The translations under genes and the position numbers were made by a program. A model generated the notes under the pieces. The model made no database searches, was not told the origin of the DNA, and saw only the letters and a program-made list of their open reading frames with translations. Shown piece after piece: positions 17,688 to 28,022 of a DNA stretch of 64,000 nucleotides. The number at the start of each line of letters is the position of its first letter. Position 1 is the first letter of the stretch. This DNA is from Glaciimonas sp. GTDB taxonomy: Bacteria > Pseudomonadota > Gammaproteobacteria > Burkholderiales > Burkholderiaceae_D. Location: the NCBI GenBank assembly GCA_012927625.1, contig JABBOV010000022.1, forward strand, positions 124,001-188,000, read 5' to 3'.

Positions 17688-19850
17688 ATGCAAGTTCAAC
17701 AATCGCCAGTGCAGGTGATGGGCATCGATGCCGGCGGCACGATGACTGACACCTTCTTCGTCAGGGAGGATGGGTCCTTCGTGGTCGGCAAGGCGCAGAG
17801 TAATCCTGAGGACGAATCCCAGGCAATTTACGAATCGTCGATCGACGCTTTGGCCGAATGGCAGCGTAAGGTGGATGATGTTTTCCCGGAACTATTGACC
17901 TGTGTCTATTCAGGTACTGCCATGCTGAACCGCGTGGTGCAGCGCAAAGGCCTGGATGTGGGGCTGATGTGCAACCGGGGTTTTGAAGATATCCATTCAA
18001 TGGGTCGTGCCGCGCAGAGCTACCTCGGCTATGCGCTGGAAGAGCGGATCCATTTGAATTGCCATCATTACGATGCACCGTTGGTGCCGCTGTCGCGCAC
18101 CCGTGGCGTCACCGAGCGGACCGATGTCCAGGGTCAAGTCGTGATTCCGCTACGCGAAAAGGAAGTGCGCGTTGCCACCCGCGAGTTGGTAGCGCGCGGT
18201 TCCAAAGCGATTGTTATCAGTCTGTTGCAGTCGCACAAGAACGAACAGAGCGAACTGCGTGCACGCGATATCTGCCGTGAAGAATTGCAGAAATTAGGCG
18301 TGGAGATCCCGGTCTTCGCGACCGTCGATTATTATCCGTCGCGCAAGGAAACTCACCGTACTAACACCACCATTCTGGAAGCTTATGCGGCCGAACCTTC
18401 ACGCGCAACGCTGAAAAAAGTAAGTGACCGCTTCAAGAAGCATGGCGCTAAATTCGATTTGCGCGTGATGGCAACCCACGGCGGCACCATCGGCTGGAAA
18501 GCCAAGGAGCTGGCCCGCACCATCGTTTCCGGCCCGATCGGTGGCGTGATCGGCTCAAAATTCCTAGGCGAGAAACTGGGCTACGACAATATTGCCTGTA
18601 GTGATATTGGCGGCACCAGTTTTGACATGGCAATCATTACCAAGGGCAACTTCGCGATTCAATCCGACCCTGATATGGCGCGCCTGTTACTTTCCTTGCC
18701 ACTGGTCGCGATGGATTCAGTGGGCGCTGGCGCCGGCAGCTTTATCCGCATTGATCCTTACAGCAAAGCGATCAAACTTGGGCCCGACAGCGCAGGCTAT
18801 CGGGTTGGCATGTGTTGGGCGGAGAGCGGTCTAGACACTGTGTCGGTGTCCGATTGCCACGTCGTGCTGGGTTATCTCAATCCAGACAATTTCCTTGGTG
18901 GCGCCATCAAGCTCGACGTCAACCGGGCCCGTAAGTATCTGAAGGAACAAATTGCCGATCCACTCGGCCTCTCGGTCGAAGATGCTGCCGCCGGCGTGAT
19001 CGAGCTACTCGATTTGAACCTGCGTGAATACATGCGCTCCGTAATCAGCGCCAAGGGTTATAACCCGGCCGACTTCGTTTGCTTCTCGTATGGCGGCGCC
19101 GGTCCGGTTCATACCTATGGCTATACAGAAGGGCTGGGTTTCAAAGACGTAGTGGTGCCCGCATGGGCGGCTGGTTTCTCCGCTTTCGGTTGTGCCTGTG
19201 CTGAGTACGAATACCGCTATGACAAGAGTGTCGATATCGGCGTTGGGCCGAATGCCACCGACGCAGAGAAAGTACAAGCCTGCAAAACAGTGACTCAGGC
19301 ATGGGCTGAATTGAGCGAAAAGGTCATCGAGGAATTCATCATTAACGGATTCAAGCCGGAAGATGTATTGCTACGACCTGGCTATCGCATGCAGTTCATG
19401 GGCCAGCTCAATGACCTCGAAATCAATTCGCCGGTCACCAATGCTTCCACGTTGGCCGACTGGGAAAAGATGGTGCTGGCATTTGACGAGACGTATGCCC
19501 GGGTCTATGCGGCTTCTGCCAGTTCACCCGAGTTGGGCTTTGGCGTGACCGGTGCAATCATGCGCGGCAGTGTTGTTTCAACCAAGCCGGAACTGCCTGA
19601 AGAGTCGGATGCCGGTCCGATTCCTCCTAAAGAAGCGCATATCGGCAGCCGTCCTTTCTATCGCCAGAAGCAATGGCAGGATGCCAAAATCTGGTCGATG
19701 GAGGCACTCAAGGCAGGTAACCGGGTAGTTGGCCCGGCCATTATTGAATCGCCTTCCACTACATTCATAGTGCCGTTAGGGTTTGAAACCTATTGTGACA
19801 AGCACCGCCTGTTTCATCTCAAAGAAGTTAAAAAAGGAGACCAATCATGA
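17688..19850 (+). CDS. acxA: Acetone carboxylase beta subunit
   Basis: A 720-residue HyuA/oxoprolinase-type subunit with the nucleotide-binding motif GIDAGGTMTDTFF at the N-terminus and DIGGTSFDMA near residue 310. Length matches the beta subunit of known acetone carboxylases. The hexameric enzyme carboxylates acetone to acetoacetate, consuming ATP, in the cytosol. GAGGAG lies 8 bases before the ATG. Its stop overlaps the acxB start (ATGA), and the operon is led by a sigma-54 promoter. A related hydantoinase is less likely, because acxB and the zinc-binding acxC follow. Confidence 0.92.
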   Translation: MQVQQSPVQVMGIDAGGTMTDTFFVREDGSFVVGKAQSNPEDESQAIYESSIDALAEWQRKVDDVFPELLTCVYSGTAMLNRVVQRKGLDVGLMCNRGFEDIHSMGRAAQSYLGYALEERIHLNCHHYDAPLVPLSRTRGVTERTDVQGQVVIPLREKEVRVATRELVARGSKAIVISLLQSHKNEQSELRARDICREELQKLGVEIPVFATVDYYPSRKETHRTNTTILEAYAAEPSRATLKKVSDRFKKHGAKFDLRVMATHGGTIGWKAKELARTIVSGPIGGVIGSKFLGEKLGYDNIACSDIGGTSFDMAIITKGNFAIQSDPDMARLLLSLPLVAMDSVGAGAGSFIRIDPYSKAIKLGPDSAGYRVGMCWAESGLDTVSVSDCHVVLGYLNPDNFLGGAIKLDVNRARKYLKEQIADPLGLSVEDAAAGVIELLDLNLREYMRSVISAKGYNPADFVCFSYGGAGPVHTYGYTEGLGFKDVVVPAWAAGFSAFGCACAEYEYRYDKSVDIGVGPNATDAEKVQACKTVTQAWAELSEKVIEEFIINGFKPEDVLLRPGYRMQFMGQLNDLEINSPVTNASTLADWEKMVLAFDETYARVYAASASSPELGFGVTGAIMRGSVVSTKPELPEESDAGPIPPKEAHIGSRPFYRQKQWQDAKIWSMEALKAGNRVVGPAIIESPSTTFIVPLGFETYCDKHRLFHLKEVKKGDQS

Positions 19851-22171
19851 ATAAAATGTCACGGAAAGAAATGGGCTTGTCCGATTTGCTGGGCAACGGC
19901 AAGACCCTCAAGCAGCATCGCGATGCGATTTTGGCGCGCACCAAAGAGACCGGTTTCTACAACGGCCTCGAAAAGCTGGAGTTCAAGGAAGCAGATCCGA
20001 TTACCTATGAAAAGCTGTTTTCCAGAATTCGCGGCGGCCTGGTGCATGCTCGCGAGACGGCGAAAAAAATTGCGGCATCGCCGATCGTGGAACAAGAAGG
20101 CGAACTGTGCTTCACCCTGTATAACGCAGCAGGTGACTGCATACTGACTTCCACCGGAATTATCATTCACGTCGGCACTATGGGCGCGGCGATCAAGTAC
20201 ATGATCGAAAATGCATGGGAAGTCAATCCAGGCATCAACCCTGGCGATATGTTCACCAACAACGATTGCTCCATCGGCAATGTGCATCCTTGCGATATTT
20301 GCACCATCGTACCGATCTTCTGGGAAGGCAAGCTGGTGGGTTGGGTCGGCGGTGTCACCCACGTAATTGACCTCGGCGCGATGACGCCGGGTTCGATGTC
20401 GAGCGGTCAAGTCTCCCGCTTCGGCGACGGCTTGCAAATAACCTGCCGCAAGACCGGCATCAACGACACGCCGCTGCGTGACTGGTTGCACGAAAGCCAG
20501 CGCAATGTGCGTACCGCCAAATACTGGATTCTGGACGAACGGACCCGGATTGCCGGTTGCCACATGATCCGCACGATGGTGGAGGAAGTTCTGGCGGCCG
20601 AAGGGATCGAGAATTACACCAAATTTGCCCACGAAGTGATTGAAGAAGGGCGTCGCGGCCTGCAATTACGGCTCAAGGCAATGACCGTTCCGGGGATTTA
20701 CCGCAGGGTTTCCTTTGTCGATGTTCCGTATGCGCATGAGGACATGAGTCTTGCTTCATCGTATGGAAAAATGAATAGCATCATGCATGCGCCGTGTGAA
20801 ATGACGATACGGCCTGACGCTACTTGGCGACTCAACTTTGAGGGCGCCAGCCGCTGGGGCTGGCATTCCTACAATGCCAATCAAGTCGCGTTTACCAGCG
20901 GAATCTGGGTCATGTTGACGCAAACCCTGGTGCCGACTGCGCGCATCAACGATGGCGCCTACTTCGCGACTGAATTCAAGATTCCCAAAGGCACCTGGAT
21001 GAATCCGGATGACCGTCGTACCGCGCATGCAAATGCATGGCACTTCCTGGTTTCGGCCTGGAGCGGCATCTGGCGCGGCATGAGCCAATCCTTCTATGCC
21101 CGCGGTTATCTGGAGGAAGTCAATGCCGGCAATGCCAATGCCTGCAACTGGCTACAGGGTGGCGGTATCAATCAGGATGGCGAAGTACATGCGGTCAACA
21201 ATTTTGAAACTGCCGCATGCGGTACCGGCGCTTGCGCAATCAAGGATGGACTGAACCACAATGCCGCAGTGTGGAATCCTGAGGGCGATATGGGCGATAT
21301 CGAAATTTGGGAAATGGCGGAACCGCTGCTGTACATGGGCCGCAACGTCAAGACCAACTCCGGCGGTTACGGCAAATTCCGTGGCGGCTGCGGTTTCGAA
21401 ACCCTGCGCATGGTGTGGAAAGCGCAAGACTGGACCATGTTCTTTTCCGGGAATGGTTACATGAACAGCGACTGGGGTTTGATGGGCGGTTATCCATCGG
21501 CTACCGGCTATCGTTTTGAAGCCCACAAAACCGATCTCGAAGCACGTATCAGAACTGGTCTTTCGCTGCCCTTGGGCGCCGATCGCAATCCGCAAGATAC
21601 CGAATACGAGCGTCACATCAGCGCCACTGCAGAGGTCAAGCGTGATAAGCAATGCACCACCACGGAAGCTATTTTTGACAACCATGACCTGTATTTGAAC
21701 TACTTGCGCGGTGGCCCGGGCTTTGGCGATCCACTCGACCGTGATTGCGCTTCGGTCGAAAATGATCTTAACAATCACTTCGTGTTACCCGAGTTCGCGG
21801 TCAAAGTCTACGGCGTCGTGATTGCGCAAGATGACAATGCCGTGTGGAAAGTCGATGTTGCCAAAACTGCCGCCCGGCGCAAGGAAGTTCGTAAAGAACG
21901 TATCGCAAGAGCTGTTCCAACCCGCGAGTGGATGAAGGAAGAGCGGGCACGGATCATCACCAAATCCGCATCGATTCAGGTACGTCACATGTTTGCAACC
22001 AGCTTCGACCTCAGCGTCAAGTTCAAGAATGAGTTCAAGACGTTCTGGGATCTCCCGGCGGATTGGGAGCTACTTGAGTCCGAATTAGGCGTTCCTTCAT
22101 TCGGTTCCAAATATCGGATGGATCTGTCGAAATTGCCGGATGTGCGCACTGTGACCTTGGTTGAAGAATGA
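19847..22171 (+). CDS. acxB: Acetone carboxylase alpha subunit
   Basis: A 774-residue HyuB-type subunit, the size of known acetone carboxylase alpha chains. Typical segments are NDCSIGNVHPCDICTIVPIF, GGVTHVIDLGAMTPGSMSSG and TNSGGYGKFRGGCGFETLRM. It overlaps acxA by 4 bp and has AAAGGAGA upstream, so translation is coupled. It probably forms the catalytic, metal-containing core with acxA and acxC. No frameshift or missing segment seen. Confidence 0.92.
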   Translation: MNKMSRKEMGLSDLLGNGKTLKQHRDAILARTKETGFYNGLEKLEFKEADPITYEKLFSRIRGGLVHARETAKKIAASPIVEQEGELCFTLYNAAGDCILTSTGIIIHVGTMGAAIKYMIENAWEVNPGINPGDMFTNNDCSIGNVHPCDICTIVPIFWEGKLVGWVGGVTHVIDLGAMTPGSMSSGQVSRFGDGLQITCRKTGINDTPLRDWLHESQRNVRTAKYWILDERTRIAGCHMIRTMVEEVLAAEGIENYTKFAHEVIEEGRRGLQLRLKAMTVPGIYRRVSFVDVPYAHEDMSLASSYGKMNSIMHAPCEMTIRPDATWRLNFEGASRWGWHSYNANQVAFTSGIWVMLTQTLVPTARINDGAYFATEFKIPKGTWMNPDDRRTAHANAWHFLVSAWSGIWRGMSQSFYARGYLEEVNAGNANACNWLQGGGINQDGEVHAVNNFETAACGTGACAIKDGLNHNAAVWNPEGDMGDIEIWEMAEPLLYMGRNVKTNSGGYGKFRGGCGFETLRMVWKAQDWTMFFSGNGYMNSDWGLMGGYPSATGYRFEAHKTDLEARIRTGLSLPLGADRNPQDTEYERHISATAEVKRDKQCTTTEAIFDNHDLYLNYLRGGPGFGDPLDRDCASVENDLNNHFVLPEFAVKVYGVVIAQDDNAVWKVDVAKTAARRKEVRKERIARAVPTREWMKEERARIITKSASIQVRHMFATSFDLSVKFKNEFKTFWDLPADWELLESELGVPSFGSKYRMDLSKLPDVRTVTLVEE

Positions 22172-22227
22172 TTTGAATTTGCTGTCGGGGCCAGGCCCCG
22201 ACCAGTAACCATTATTGGAGAGTTAAA

Positions 22228-22734
22228 ATGTCTGTTTATACACAAGAGCAAGTGAACTATCTGGTGGAAGGCAAGCTGGACTGGGAAACCACCATGCGCA
22301 TGCTTTCCTTGCCGAAGGATCAGGATCGGTTTCGCATGTATTTGAATGCGCTGCAGTCCAAGTTGTCATGGGATGACAAGGTGATTTTGCCGATCAGTTT
22401 GCATCTATACATCGCGCAAAACAAAAAGACCAAGGAGTGGGTCACCAAATGCAGTTGCGGTCACGAGTTTGGCGACTATCGCAAAAATTGGAAGCTGGAA
22501 GCCCTGGTATACGTTCGCGATACGCCGGAAGCCATGCAGGAAGTCTATCCTGAGTTGATGGCGCCGGACACTACGTGGCAGGTATACCGTGAGTACTATT
22601 GCCCAGAGTGCGGAACCATGCATGACGTCGAAGCGCCCACGCCGTGGTACCCGGTGATTCATGAATTCGAGCCGAATATCGAAGCTTTTTACAACGACTG
22701 GGTGCATTTGCCATTGCCGGAAAAAGCCAACTAA
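22228..22734 (+). CDS. acxC: Acetone carboxylase gamma subunit
   Basis: A 168-residue small subunit with paired metal-ligand motifs CSCGHEFGDY and YCPECGTMHDVEAP, as in the gamma subunit. It lies 56 bp after acxB with TTGGAGAG before the ATG. Together with acxA and acxB it completes an alpha2-beta2-gamma2 enzyme (family knowledge). No chaperone or alcohol dehydrogenase gene follows, unlike some acetone or isopropanol clusters. Confidence 0.9.
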   Translation: MSVYTQEQVNYLVEGKLDWETTMRMLSLPKDQDRFRMYLNALQSKLSWDDKVILPISLHLYIAQNKKTKEWVTKCSCGHEFGDYRKNWKLEALVYVRDTPEAMQEVYPELMAPDTTWQVYREYYCPECGTMHDVEAPTPWYPVIHEFEPNIEAFYNDWVHLPLPEKAN

Positions 22735-22833
22735 GATCGATTGCAATTATTTGACGATCTTTTTCGCTTATAGCATTTGTCTAGGCGCAATCGGTTGTAC
22801 CTGGCACGGCTGGGCTAATAATGATCTGAACTC

Positions 22834-22880
22834 TTGGTTCGGTAGGTACTTGATGATTACATTCAAGCCCACCGAACCAA
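22834..22880. promoter_or_regulatory. Inverted repeat downstream of acxC
   Basis: TTGGTTCGGT and its exact complement ACCGAACCAA are separated by 27 bases. It lies in the 280-bp gap between convergent acxC and lipA and may end transcription, but no T-run is attached. Confidence 0.4.
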
Positions 22881-23014
22881 TCTATGCGCCAAATACGGTC
22901 ATCATCTGGAAATTCTCTTATCCTTGGAATCAAACGACTCGTAGTCATGCTTCAATAGCGTTTAGCGTTGTTGAGTACTATTTAGCGCTAGCGAGCGGTC
23001 ATTAGCGTTGTGAT

Positions 23015-23998
23015 TCACATCACGCCAGCGCCATGCGCTTGTTGATCGGCGTGGTAACTTGAGCGCACCATCGCTCCGACGGCGGCGTGGTCGAAACCCA
23101 TCTTGTAGGCTTCCTGTTCGAACATCTTGAAGGTATCTGGATGCACATAGCGGCGCACCGGCAAGTGGTCTCCGGACGGCATCAGGTACTGGCCGATGGT
23201 CAGCATGTTGACGTTGTGGGCGCGCAGATCTTGCATCACCTGCAGGATTTCTTCGTCGGTTTCGCCTAGACCTACCATGATGCCGGATTTGGTCGGAATG
23301 TTCGGGTGTTGCTGTTTGAATTGCTTGAGCAAGTTCAGCGAGTGCTGATAATCGGAGCCGGGCCGGGCCTCCTTATATAGGCGCGGCGCGGTTTCCAGAT
23401 TGTGGTTCATTACGTCCGGTGGCATGTCATTGAAAATTTCCAGTGCGCGCTCCAGGCGGCCGCGGAAGTCGGGCACCAGCACTTCGATGCGGGTGTTGGG
23501 AGACAGTTCCCGTATCTTGCGGATGCAGTCGGCAAAATGGCCAGCACCGCCGTCGCGTAGATCGTCGCGGTCGACCGAGGTGATGACGACGTAATTAAGC
23601 TTCAGCGCGGCGATGGTTTTGGCCAGTTTTTCTGGTTCGCTGGCGTCCAGCGCATCCGGGCGGCCGTGGCCGACATCGCAAAATGGACAGCGCCGGGTGC
23701 ATTTGTCACCCATGATCATGAAGGTTGCGGTGCCCTTGCCGAAGCATTCGCCGATGTTTGGGCAGGAGGCTTCTTCGCACACAGTGACCAGCTTGTTTTC
23801 GCGCAGGATGTCCTTGATTTCGTAGAAGCGGGTGTTGGGCGAGCCAGCCTTGACCCGAATCCAGTCCGGCTTCTTGAGCCGTTCGGCAGGGATGATTTTG
23901 ATCGGGATGCGCGCGGTTTTATCGGCGCCTTTTTGCTTGTCGCTGGGGTTATAGGCGGAAGAGGCGAGCGGTAGCGGTTGCTTGGTTTCAGAGGTCAT
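23015..23998 (-). CDS. lipA: Lipoyl synthase
   Basis: A radical-SAM enzyme that inserts two sulfurs into octanoyl groups on E2 and GcvH proteins. The auxiliary-cluster cysteines are in [13 protein letters not shown] and the radical-SAM cluster in CTRRCPFC. The C-terminal RSSYHAD supplies the conserved serine ligand. I prefer the start at MTSETKQPL (23998), because the upstream codons of the 333-aa ORF contain its AGGA ribosome site. It lies downstream of lipB on the same strand, so octanoyl transfer and sulfur insertion are co-encoded. Confidence 0.94.
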   Translation of the reverse strand: MTSETKQPLPLASSAYNPSDKQKGADKTARIPIKIIPAERLKKPDWIRVKAGSPNTRFYEIKDILRENKLVTVCEEASCPNIGECFGKGTATFMIMGDKCTRRCPFCDVGHGRPDALDASEPEKLAKTIAALKLNYVVITSVDRDDLRDGGAGHFADCIRKIRELSPNTRIEVLVPDFRGRLERALEIFNDMPPDVMNHNLETAPRLYKEARPGSDYQHSLNLLKQFKQQHPNIPTKSGIMVGLGETDEEILQVMQDLRAHNVNMLTIGQYLMPSGDHLPVRRYVHPDTFKMFEQEAYKMGFDHAAVGAMVRSSYHADQQAHGAGVM

Positions 23999-24071
23999 TC
24001 CATGTCCTGGTGGCAATTAGTGCTGCAGAGGTGCGCAGGGCGCAGCGGAGTTTTCGCTGTGCGCTGCGCAT

Positions 24072-24716
24072 CTAGGTTGAACGAATAAGATTTTTAATGA
24101 GTGCGTGCGCAAGTGCGGACTGCACCTCTTGCAATGGTATATGCGCGCCTTGCGAGCGCATGTCTACCGTTTTCAGGCCGGCGTAACCGCAAGGATTGAT
24201 CCACGAAAATGGCGTCAAATCCATCGCTACATTCAGTGCTACGCCGTGATAGGTGCAACCGTTGGCGCGAATCTTGAGGCCGAGGGCGGCAATTTTTGCC
24301 CCAGCCGAGGCGCCGCTTGCCAGGTAAATACCGGGCGCGCCTGGCTTGCGTTCACCGGCTAAATTATACGTGGCGAGTACCTCGATGACCGACTGTTCGA
24401 TGGTGCGCACGAATTCGCGCGCGAACATGCGCGCACCCGTTCGGCGGTGTAAATCCATCAGCAGGTAAATTACTACCTGACCTGGCCCGTGATAAGTGAC
24501 TTCACCGCCGCGATCGGTTTGCACAATCGGGATGTCGTGCGCATCGAGCACGTGGGCGCGGTCGGCAGCTAGCCCGAGCGTAAATACCGGCGGGTGTTCG
24601 ACAATCCAAAATTGGTCTGGTGTGGTGGCATCGCGACTGTCAGTGAAGGCGCGCATGGCGTCAAAGCTGACATCGTAAGACTCAATGCCGCGTTGAATAA
24701 GAAAAGGAGCTTGCAT
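24072..24716 (-). CDS. lipB: Octanoyl-ACP:protein octanoyltransferase
   Basis: Transfers octanoate from acyl-carrier protein to lipoyl domains. A 214-residue protein from [15 protein letters not shown]; the longer track ORF adds 31 unlike residues. Family motifs are [14 protein letters not shown], the catalytic lysine in [15 protein letters not shown] and the catalytic cysteine in [19 protein letters not shown] sits just before the ATG on the minus strand. It precedes lipA by about 70 bp. Confidence 0.93.
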   Translation of the reverse strand: MQAPFLIQRGIESYDVSFDAMRAFTDSRDATTPDQFWIVEHPPVFTLGLAADRAHVLDAHDIPIVQTDRGGEVTYHGPGQVVIYLLMDLHRRTGARMFAREFVRTIEQSVIEVLATYNLAGERKPGAPGIYLASGASAGAKIAALGLKIRANGCTYHGVALNVAMDLTPFSWINPCGYAGLKTVDMRSQGAHIPLQEVQSALAHALIKNLIRST

Positions 24717-24887
24717 AGTCGCCAGTGTACCTAAATAGTGCGGCTGGCGCGTCAACAAGCTTGAATGCAATGTGGGTATTGCGCTGGTCGGCTGGCTGCA
24801 GCGTGGCAAAAAAGCGCAGTGCGCAAATTGGGTATCGCTCTTCTTGGGGCCGGTGTGTGTAACGCATTTTCGGCAACTTTCGACCTG

Positions 24888-24921
24888 CTGCTCAAAAGGT
24901 TGTAGGCACTCGCATTTGGCC
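24888..24921. repeat. Short sequence shared with the IS66-remnant duplication
   Basis: CTGCTCAAAAGGTTGTAGGC and the next 14 bases match, with substitutions, the stretch at 14738-14775 and its tandem copy. The origin is unknown. Confidence 0.35.
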
Positions 24922-24927
24922 TAAGCG

Positions 24928-26070
24928 TTAGCCCAAGCGACGATAGGCACCATCCGACAGTCGCTCCACCAGCCCGTCCAGTTCAAGTACCAATAGGTGG
25001 GCGCTGAGGGTGGCAATATCGAAACCGCTGCGCTGCGCCAGCAGATCCACCGGCACCGGGTCGAAGCCCATTGCGATGAGCAGCCGGCTGACGAGCGGGT
25101 CTTTCGGGTTGGCATTGGCTGGCGCTGGGCTGGCAGTACTTATCGCTGCCGCTGAGTTAGGGGCCGGATTGAAATCACGCAATTCTTCCAGTATGTCCTG
25201 GGCCGACTCGACTAATTTTGCTCCTTGCTTGATCAGCAGATGGCAGCCTTTCGACAGTGGGGAATGGATCGAGCCCGGGATCGCAAACACCTCCCGATTC
25301 TGATCGGCTGCCATTCGGGCGGTGATCAACGAACCCGATTGCAGTGCAGCCTCGATTAGCAGAACGCCGCGTGCCAATCCTGAAATGATGCGGTTGCGGC
25401 GTGGGAAATTGGCGGCGATTGCCGGCATTCCGAGCGGGTACTCGGTGACGATGCAGCCGCAATCGGCAATCTGGTGCGCCAGGCTGCGATTGCGGGCCGG
25501 ATAGACGATATCAGCGCCGGTGCCGATCACGGCTACCGTCGATCCGACGCCGCGCAGGCCGCCTTGATGGGCGGCAGCGTCGATTCCCAGTGCCATACCG
25601 GAAATGATGGTCAGCCCAGCCTGGCTCAGTGCTTGCGAAAACCGGTCGGCATTGGCAAGACCTTGTACGGTGGCATTGCGGCTGCCGACTACCGCCAACG
25701 CTGGAGCCGACAGCAGCGCCAACCGCCCTTTCGCATACAGCATCAGCGGCGGGTCGGCAATATTCAGCAGCGCTTGCGGATAGCCTTCATCTGCCAGCGT
25801 GAGCACATGATTGTCGGCCTGCGCACTCCAGTCCAACGTTTTCTCAATCAGAGCCAGGGTGGCGTCAGACGGCGTTGCCAGCAACGCTTGCGCCACACGC
25901 TGCGACACTACTTTATTTAATGCCGAAAAGTTGGTCGAAAAAATGTTCTCGGGCAGACCGAACGCGGCCAGCAGTTTGCGCGCAGTCTCAGGGCCGACGC
26001 CGGGTGTTTGTTCCAGTCGCAACCAGAGCGCCAGTTCCTTGGGCCGCAGTGTGATTGCGGTATCTGTCAT
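24928..26070 (-). CDS. dprA: DNA-processing protein DprA
   Basis: A 380-residue protein that loads RecA on incoming single-stranded DNA during natural transformation. It has an N-terminal helical domain (~1-75), the Rossmann-like core with VVGSRNATVQGL, IISGMALGIDAAAH, NFPRRNRIISGL and ADQNREVFAIPG, then a linker and a winged-helix C-terminal domain (DPVPVDLLAQRSGFD). All core motifs are intact. It lies 44 bp downstream of the LysM gene on the same strand, a common betaproteobacterial arrangement. Confidence 0.94.
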   Translation of the reverse strand: MTDTAITLRPKELALWLRLEQTPGVGPETARKLLAAFGLPENIFSTNFSALNKVVSQRVAQALLATPSDATLALIEKTLDWSAQADNHVLTLADEGYPQALLNIADPPLMLYAKGRLALLSAPALAVVGSRNATVQGLANADRFSQALSQAGLTIISGMALGIDAAAHQGGLRGVGSTVAVIGTGADIVYPARNRSLAHQIADCGCIVTEYPLGMPAIAANFPRRNRIISGLARGVLLIEAALQSGSLITARMAADQNREVFAIPGSIHSPLSKGCHLLIKQGAKLVESAQDILEELRDFNPAPNSAAAISTASPAPANANPKDPLVSRLLIAMGFDPVPVDLLAQRSGFDIATLSAHLLVLELDGLVERLSDGAYRRLG

Positions 26071-26114
26071 AGTCGAATTGATGTCGGTTAGCTGGTTAGT
26101 TGTTTAGTTGGTGG

Positions 26115-27191
26115 TTACTCGGGCGACTTGACCACGTCACCGACCTGAACCGAGTCGGTGACCTGCATAATCAGGCCGTAAGAAATTTTGTTGAAGACCC
26201 GGAAAATAAACAGCGAACCGTATTGTTCATCAGGCAGTTTAATGGTCTTGCTCTTGTCACCCGGATCCTTGATGATTTGACCGTAGCGTGATAATTCAAG
26301 CACGGTGCCGATATCGATGCCGTCGTTTTTGCCGCGATTGATCGACACCACCTGATTCTGGCCGGCATGGGTTACGCCGCCGTAGATTGACACGATGCGC
26401 GCAGCGATTAGGGTTTCCGGCGGATGCGGCATGTAATTCAGAATCGGCGTTGGCGGTACTGGCAATAGACGGTCGCCGACTCCAATTTCCTGCTTTGATG
26501 TGACCACTGTAAAAGTGTGTGCTTCGTTTTCTGTACTGGCTGCACGCTGCAGCTTCAGGGTGCCGAGATAGACTGCTTCAAAGCCGATGACAGCCTGGGT
26601 TTCCGGGTCTTTTAACGGTTTGCCCGGACGAAATGCCTGGAATGATGTGCCGCCCTGCAGATCGCCCCGGACATAGGCCTTGTCATTTTTGCCAAGGTAC
26701 ACGCGTCCTTCCTGGGTCGCGACAATACGGGGTGTATTGTTGAACTGATCTTCTTCAATGACCAGCGGTTGCGATAAAAACGGATCGATTATGCTGGCAG
26801 AAATCGCCGGTATTGCATCCAGGCCCAAGCCTTCGGTGCGAATTCCGGGCGCCAGGCGTACGTTCGGCGAACCGCCAAGGCCGGCCGGCGACCCCAGCCG
26901 CAGGCGGCCTGCGGCTCGGTCAAAGTACACAATCTGGCCGGGATAAATCCAGTGCGGATTACGGATCTGGTCGCGATTCAAGCCCCAAACTTGCGGCCAA
27001 CACCACGGATGTTGCAGAAATTTTCCAGAAATATCCCACAAGGTGTCGCCGCGCATAACCGTATGCTGATCTGGGGCGTTCGATAGAAACGTGCACGAGG
27101 CTGCCTGCGCACTCGGTATTGCTAGTAAAGCCAACGCAGCAAAAATAGGTGCAGCGGTCAATTTCAGAGCGATTGTGCTAAACTTTTTCAT
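26115..27191 (-). CDS. Secreted LysM-domain protein
   Basis: A 359-residue exported protein. A signal peptide (MKKFSTIALKLTAAPIFAAL...SAQA, ~30 residues) leads to a LysM domain (QHTVMRGDTLWDISGKFLQ ... PHWIYPGQIVYF) that should bind peptidoglycan. The rest is a conserved tail of unknown function. The track start at 27314 is rejected because the signal peptide begins at 27191. The gene is divergent from def and upstream of dprA, the usual order in this group. Confidence 0.85.
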   Translation of the reverse strand: MKKFSTIALKLTAAPIFAALALLAIPSAQAASCTFLSNAPDQHTVMRGDTLWDISGKFLQHPWCWPQVWGLNRDQIRNPHWIYPGQIVYFDRAAGRLRLGSPAGLGGSPNVRLAPGIRTEGLGLDAIPAISASIIDPFLSQPLVIEEDQFNNTPRIVATQEGRVYLGKNDKAYVRGDLQGGTSFQAFRPGKPLKDPETQAVIGFEAVYLGTLKLQRAASTENEAHTFTVVTSKQEIGVGDRLLPVPPTPILNYMPHPPETLIAARIVSIYGGVTHAGQNQVVSINRGKNDGIDIGTVLELSRYGQIIKDPGDKSKTIKLPDEQYGSLFIFRVFNKISYGLIMQVTDSVQVGDVVKSPE

Positions 27192-27408
27192 GGTTTTATC
27201 CAATGTATGTGGCGGAAGTTGGTGTTGATGCGCGGTGTTCGGCGCGTTGGTGTCGGTTCTAGTCGAATGCAGTGCCACAAATGTGGTGTGTGTGCAAAAG
27301 TGGATGCACGGCAATAATTGCCAAATTGAATCAAATTTTGCCCATAAAACCTTGAACTAGCAAGAGAAAATCCTTTTCGGCACTTGCGTGCCGCTATGTA
27401 AAAACCGT

Positions 27409-27921
27409 ATGCCACTATTAAATATTCTGCTGTATCCCGATCCGCGCCTGCACAAGATCGCCAAACCGGTGACTGTCTTTGATGCGCGCTTGAAAAAACT
27501 CATCAAGGATATGGCCGACACCTTGTATGACGCCCCCGGCGTCGGCTTGGCCGCGTCGCAAGTCGACGTCCATGAACAATTGGTGGTGATCGACACCTCG
27601 GATACACAAGACGACTTACAGGTATTCATCAATCCGGAAATCCTCTGGGCCAGTAGCGAAACCAAGCTGTATGACGAAGGCTGCCTGTCGGTGCCGGGCG
27701 TCTATGATGGCGTCGAGCGTCCGGCACAGATCAAGGTGCGGGCGCTGGACGCGGATGGAAAAGCGTTCGAAGTCAGTGCCGATGGCTTGCTGGCGGTCTG
27801 CATCCAGCACGAAATGGATCACCTCAAGGGCAAGGTATTCGTCGAATATCTGTCGCCGCTCAAGCGCAACCGCATCAAGGCCAGAATGCTGAAGGAAGAG
27901 CGCCAGCAGCGCCGCGGATAA
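27409..27921 (+). CDS. def: Peptide deformylase
   Basis: Removes the formyl group from nascent proteins. A 170-residue protein with the three metal-site motifs [18 protein letters not shown] and [10 protein letters not shown]. The start at [16 protein letters not shown] fits the family, whereas the track start adds seven residues. The usual partner fmt does not follow; a palindromic repeat and a LysR gene lie there instead. So either fmt is elsewhere or synteny was broken here. Confidence 0.95.
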   Translation: MPLLNILLYPDPRLHKIAKPVTVFDARLKKLIKDMADTLYDAPGVGLAASQVDVHEQLVVIDTSDTQDDLQVFINPEILWASSETKLYDEGCLSVPGVYDGVERPAQIKVRALDADGKAFEVSADGLLAVCIQHEMDHLKGKVFVEYLSPLKRNRIKARMLKEERQQRRG

Positions 27922-27946
27922 TTTCTTAAAACTTACGCAATACCCA

Positions 27947-28000
27947 GTAGTGCAGGCCTCCGTGCCTGCGCCGGGCCGCAGGCACGGAGGCCTGCACTAC
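27947..28000. repeat. Perfect REP-like palindrome (23-bp arms)
   Basis: GTAGTGCAGGCCTCCGTGCC... pairs perfectly over 23 bp with the right arm, around loop GCCGGGCC. Outside it, ACTTACGCAATAC (27931) and GTATTTTGCGTAAG (28032) form a second, outer inverted repeat, so the full composite spans about 27931-28046. Confidence 0.85.
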
Positions 28001-28022
28001 AGGTTCTGCACTACTTAACTAC

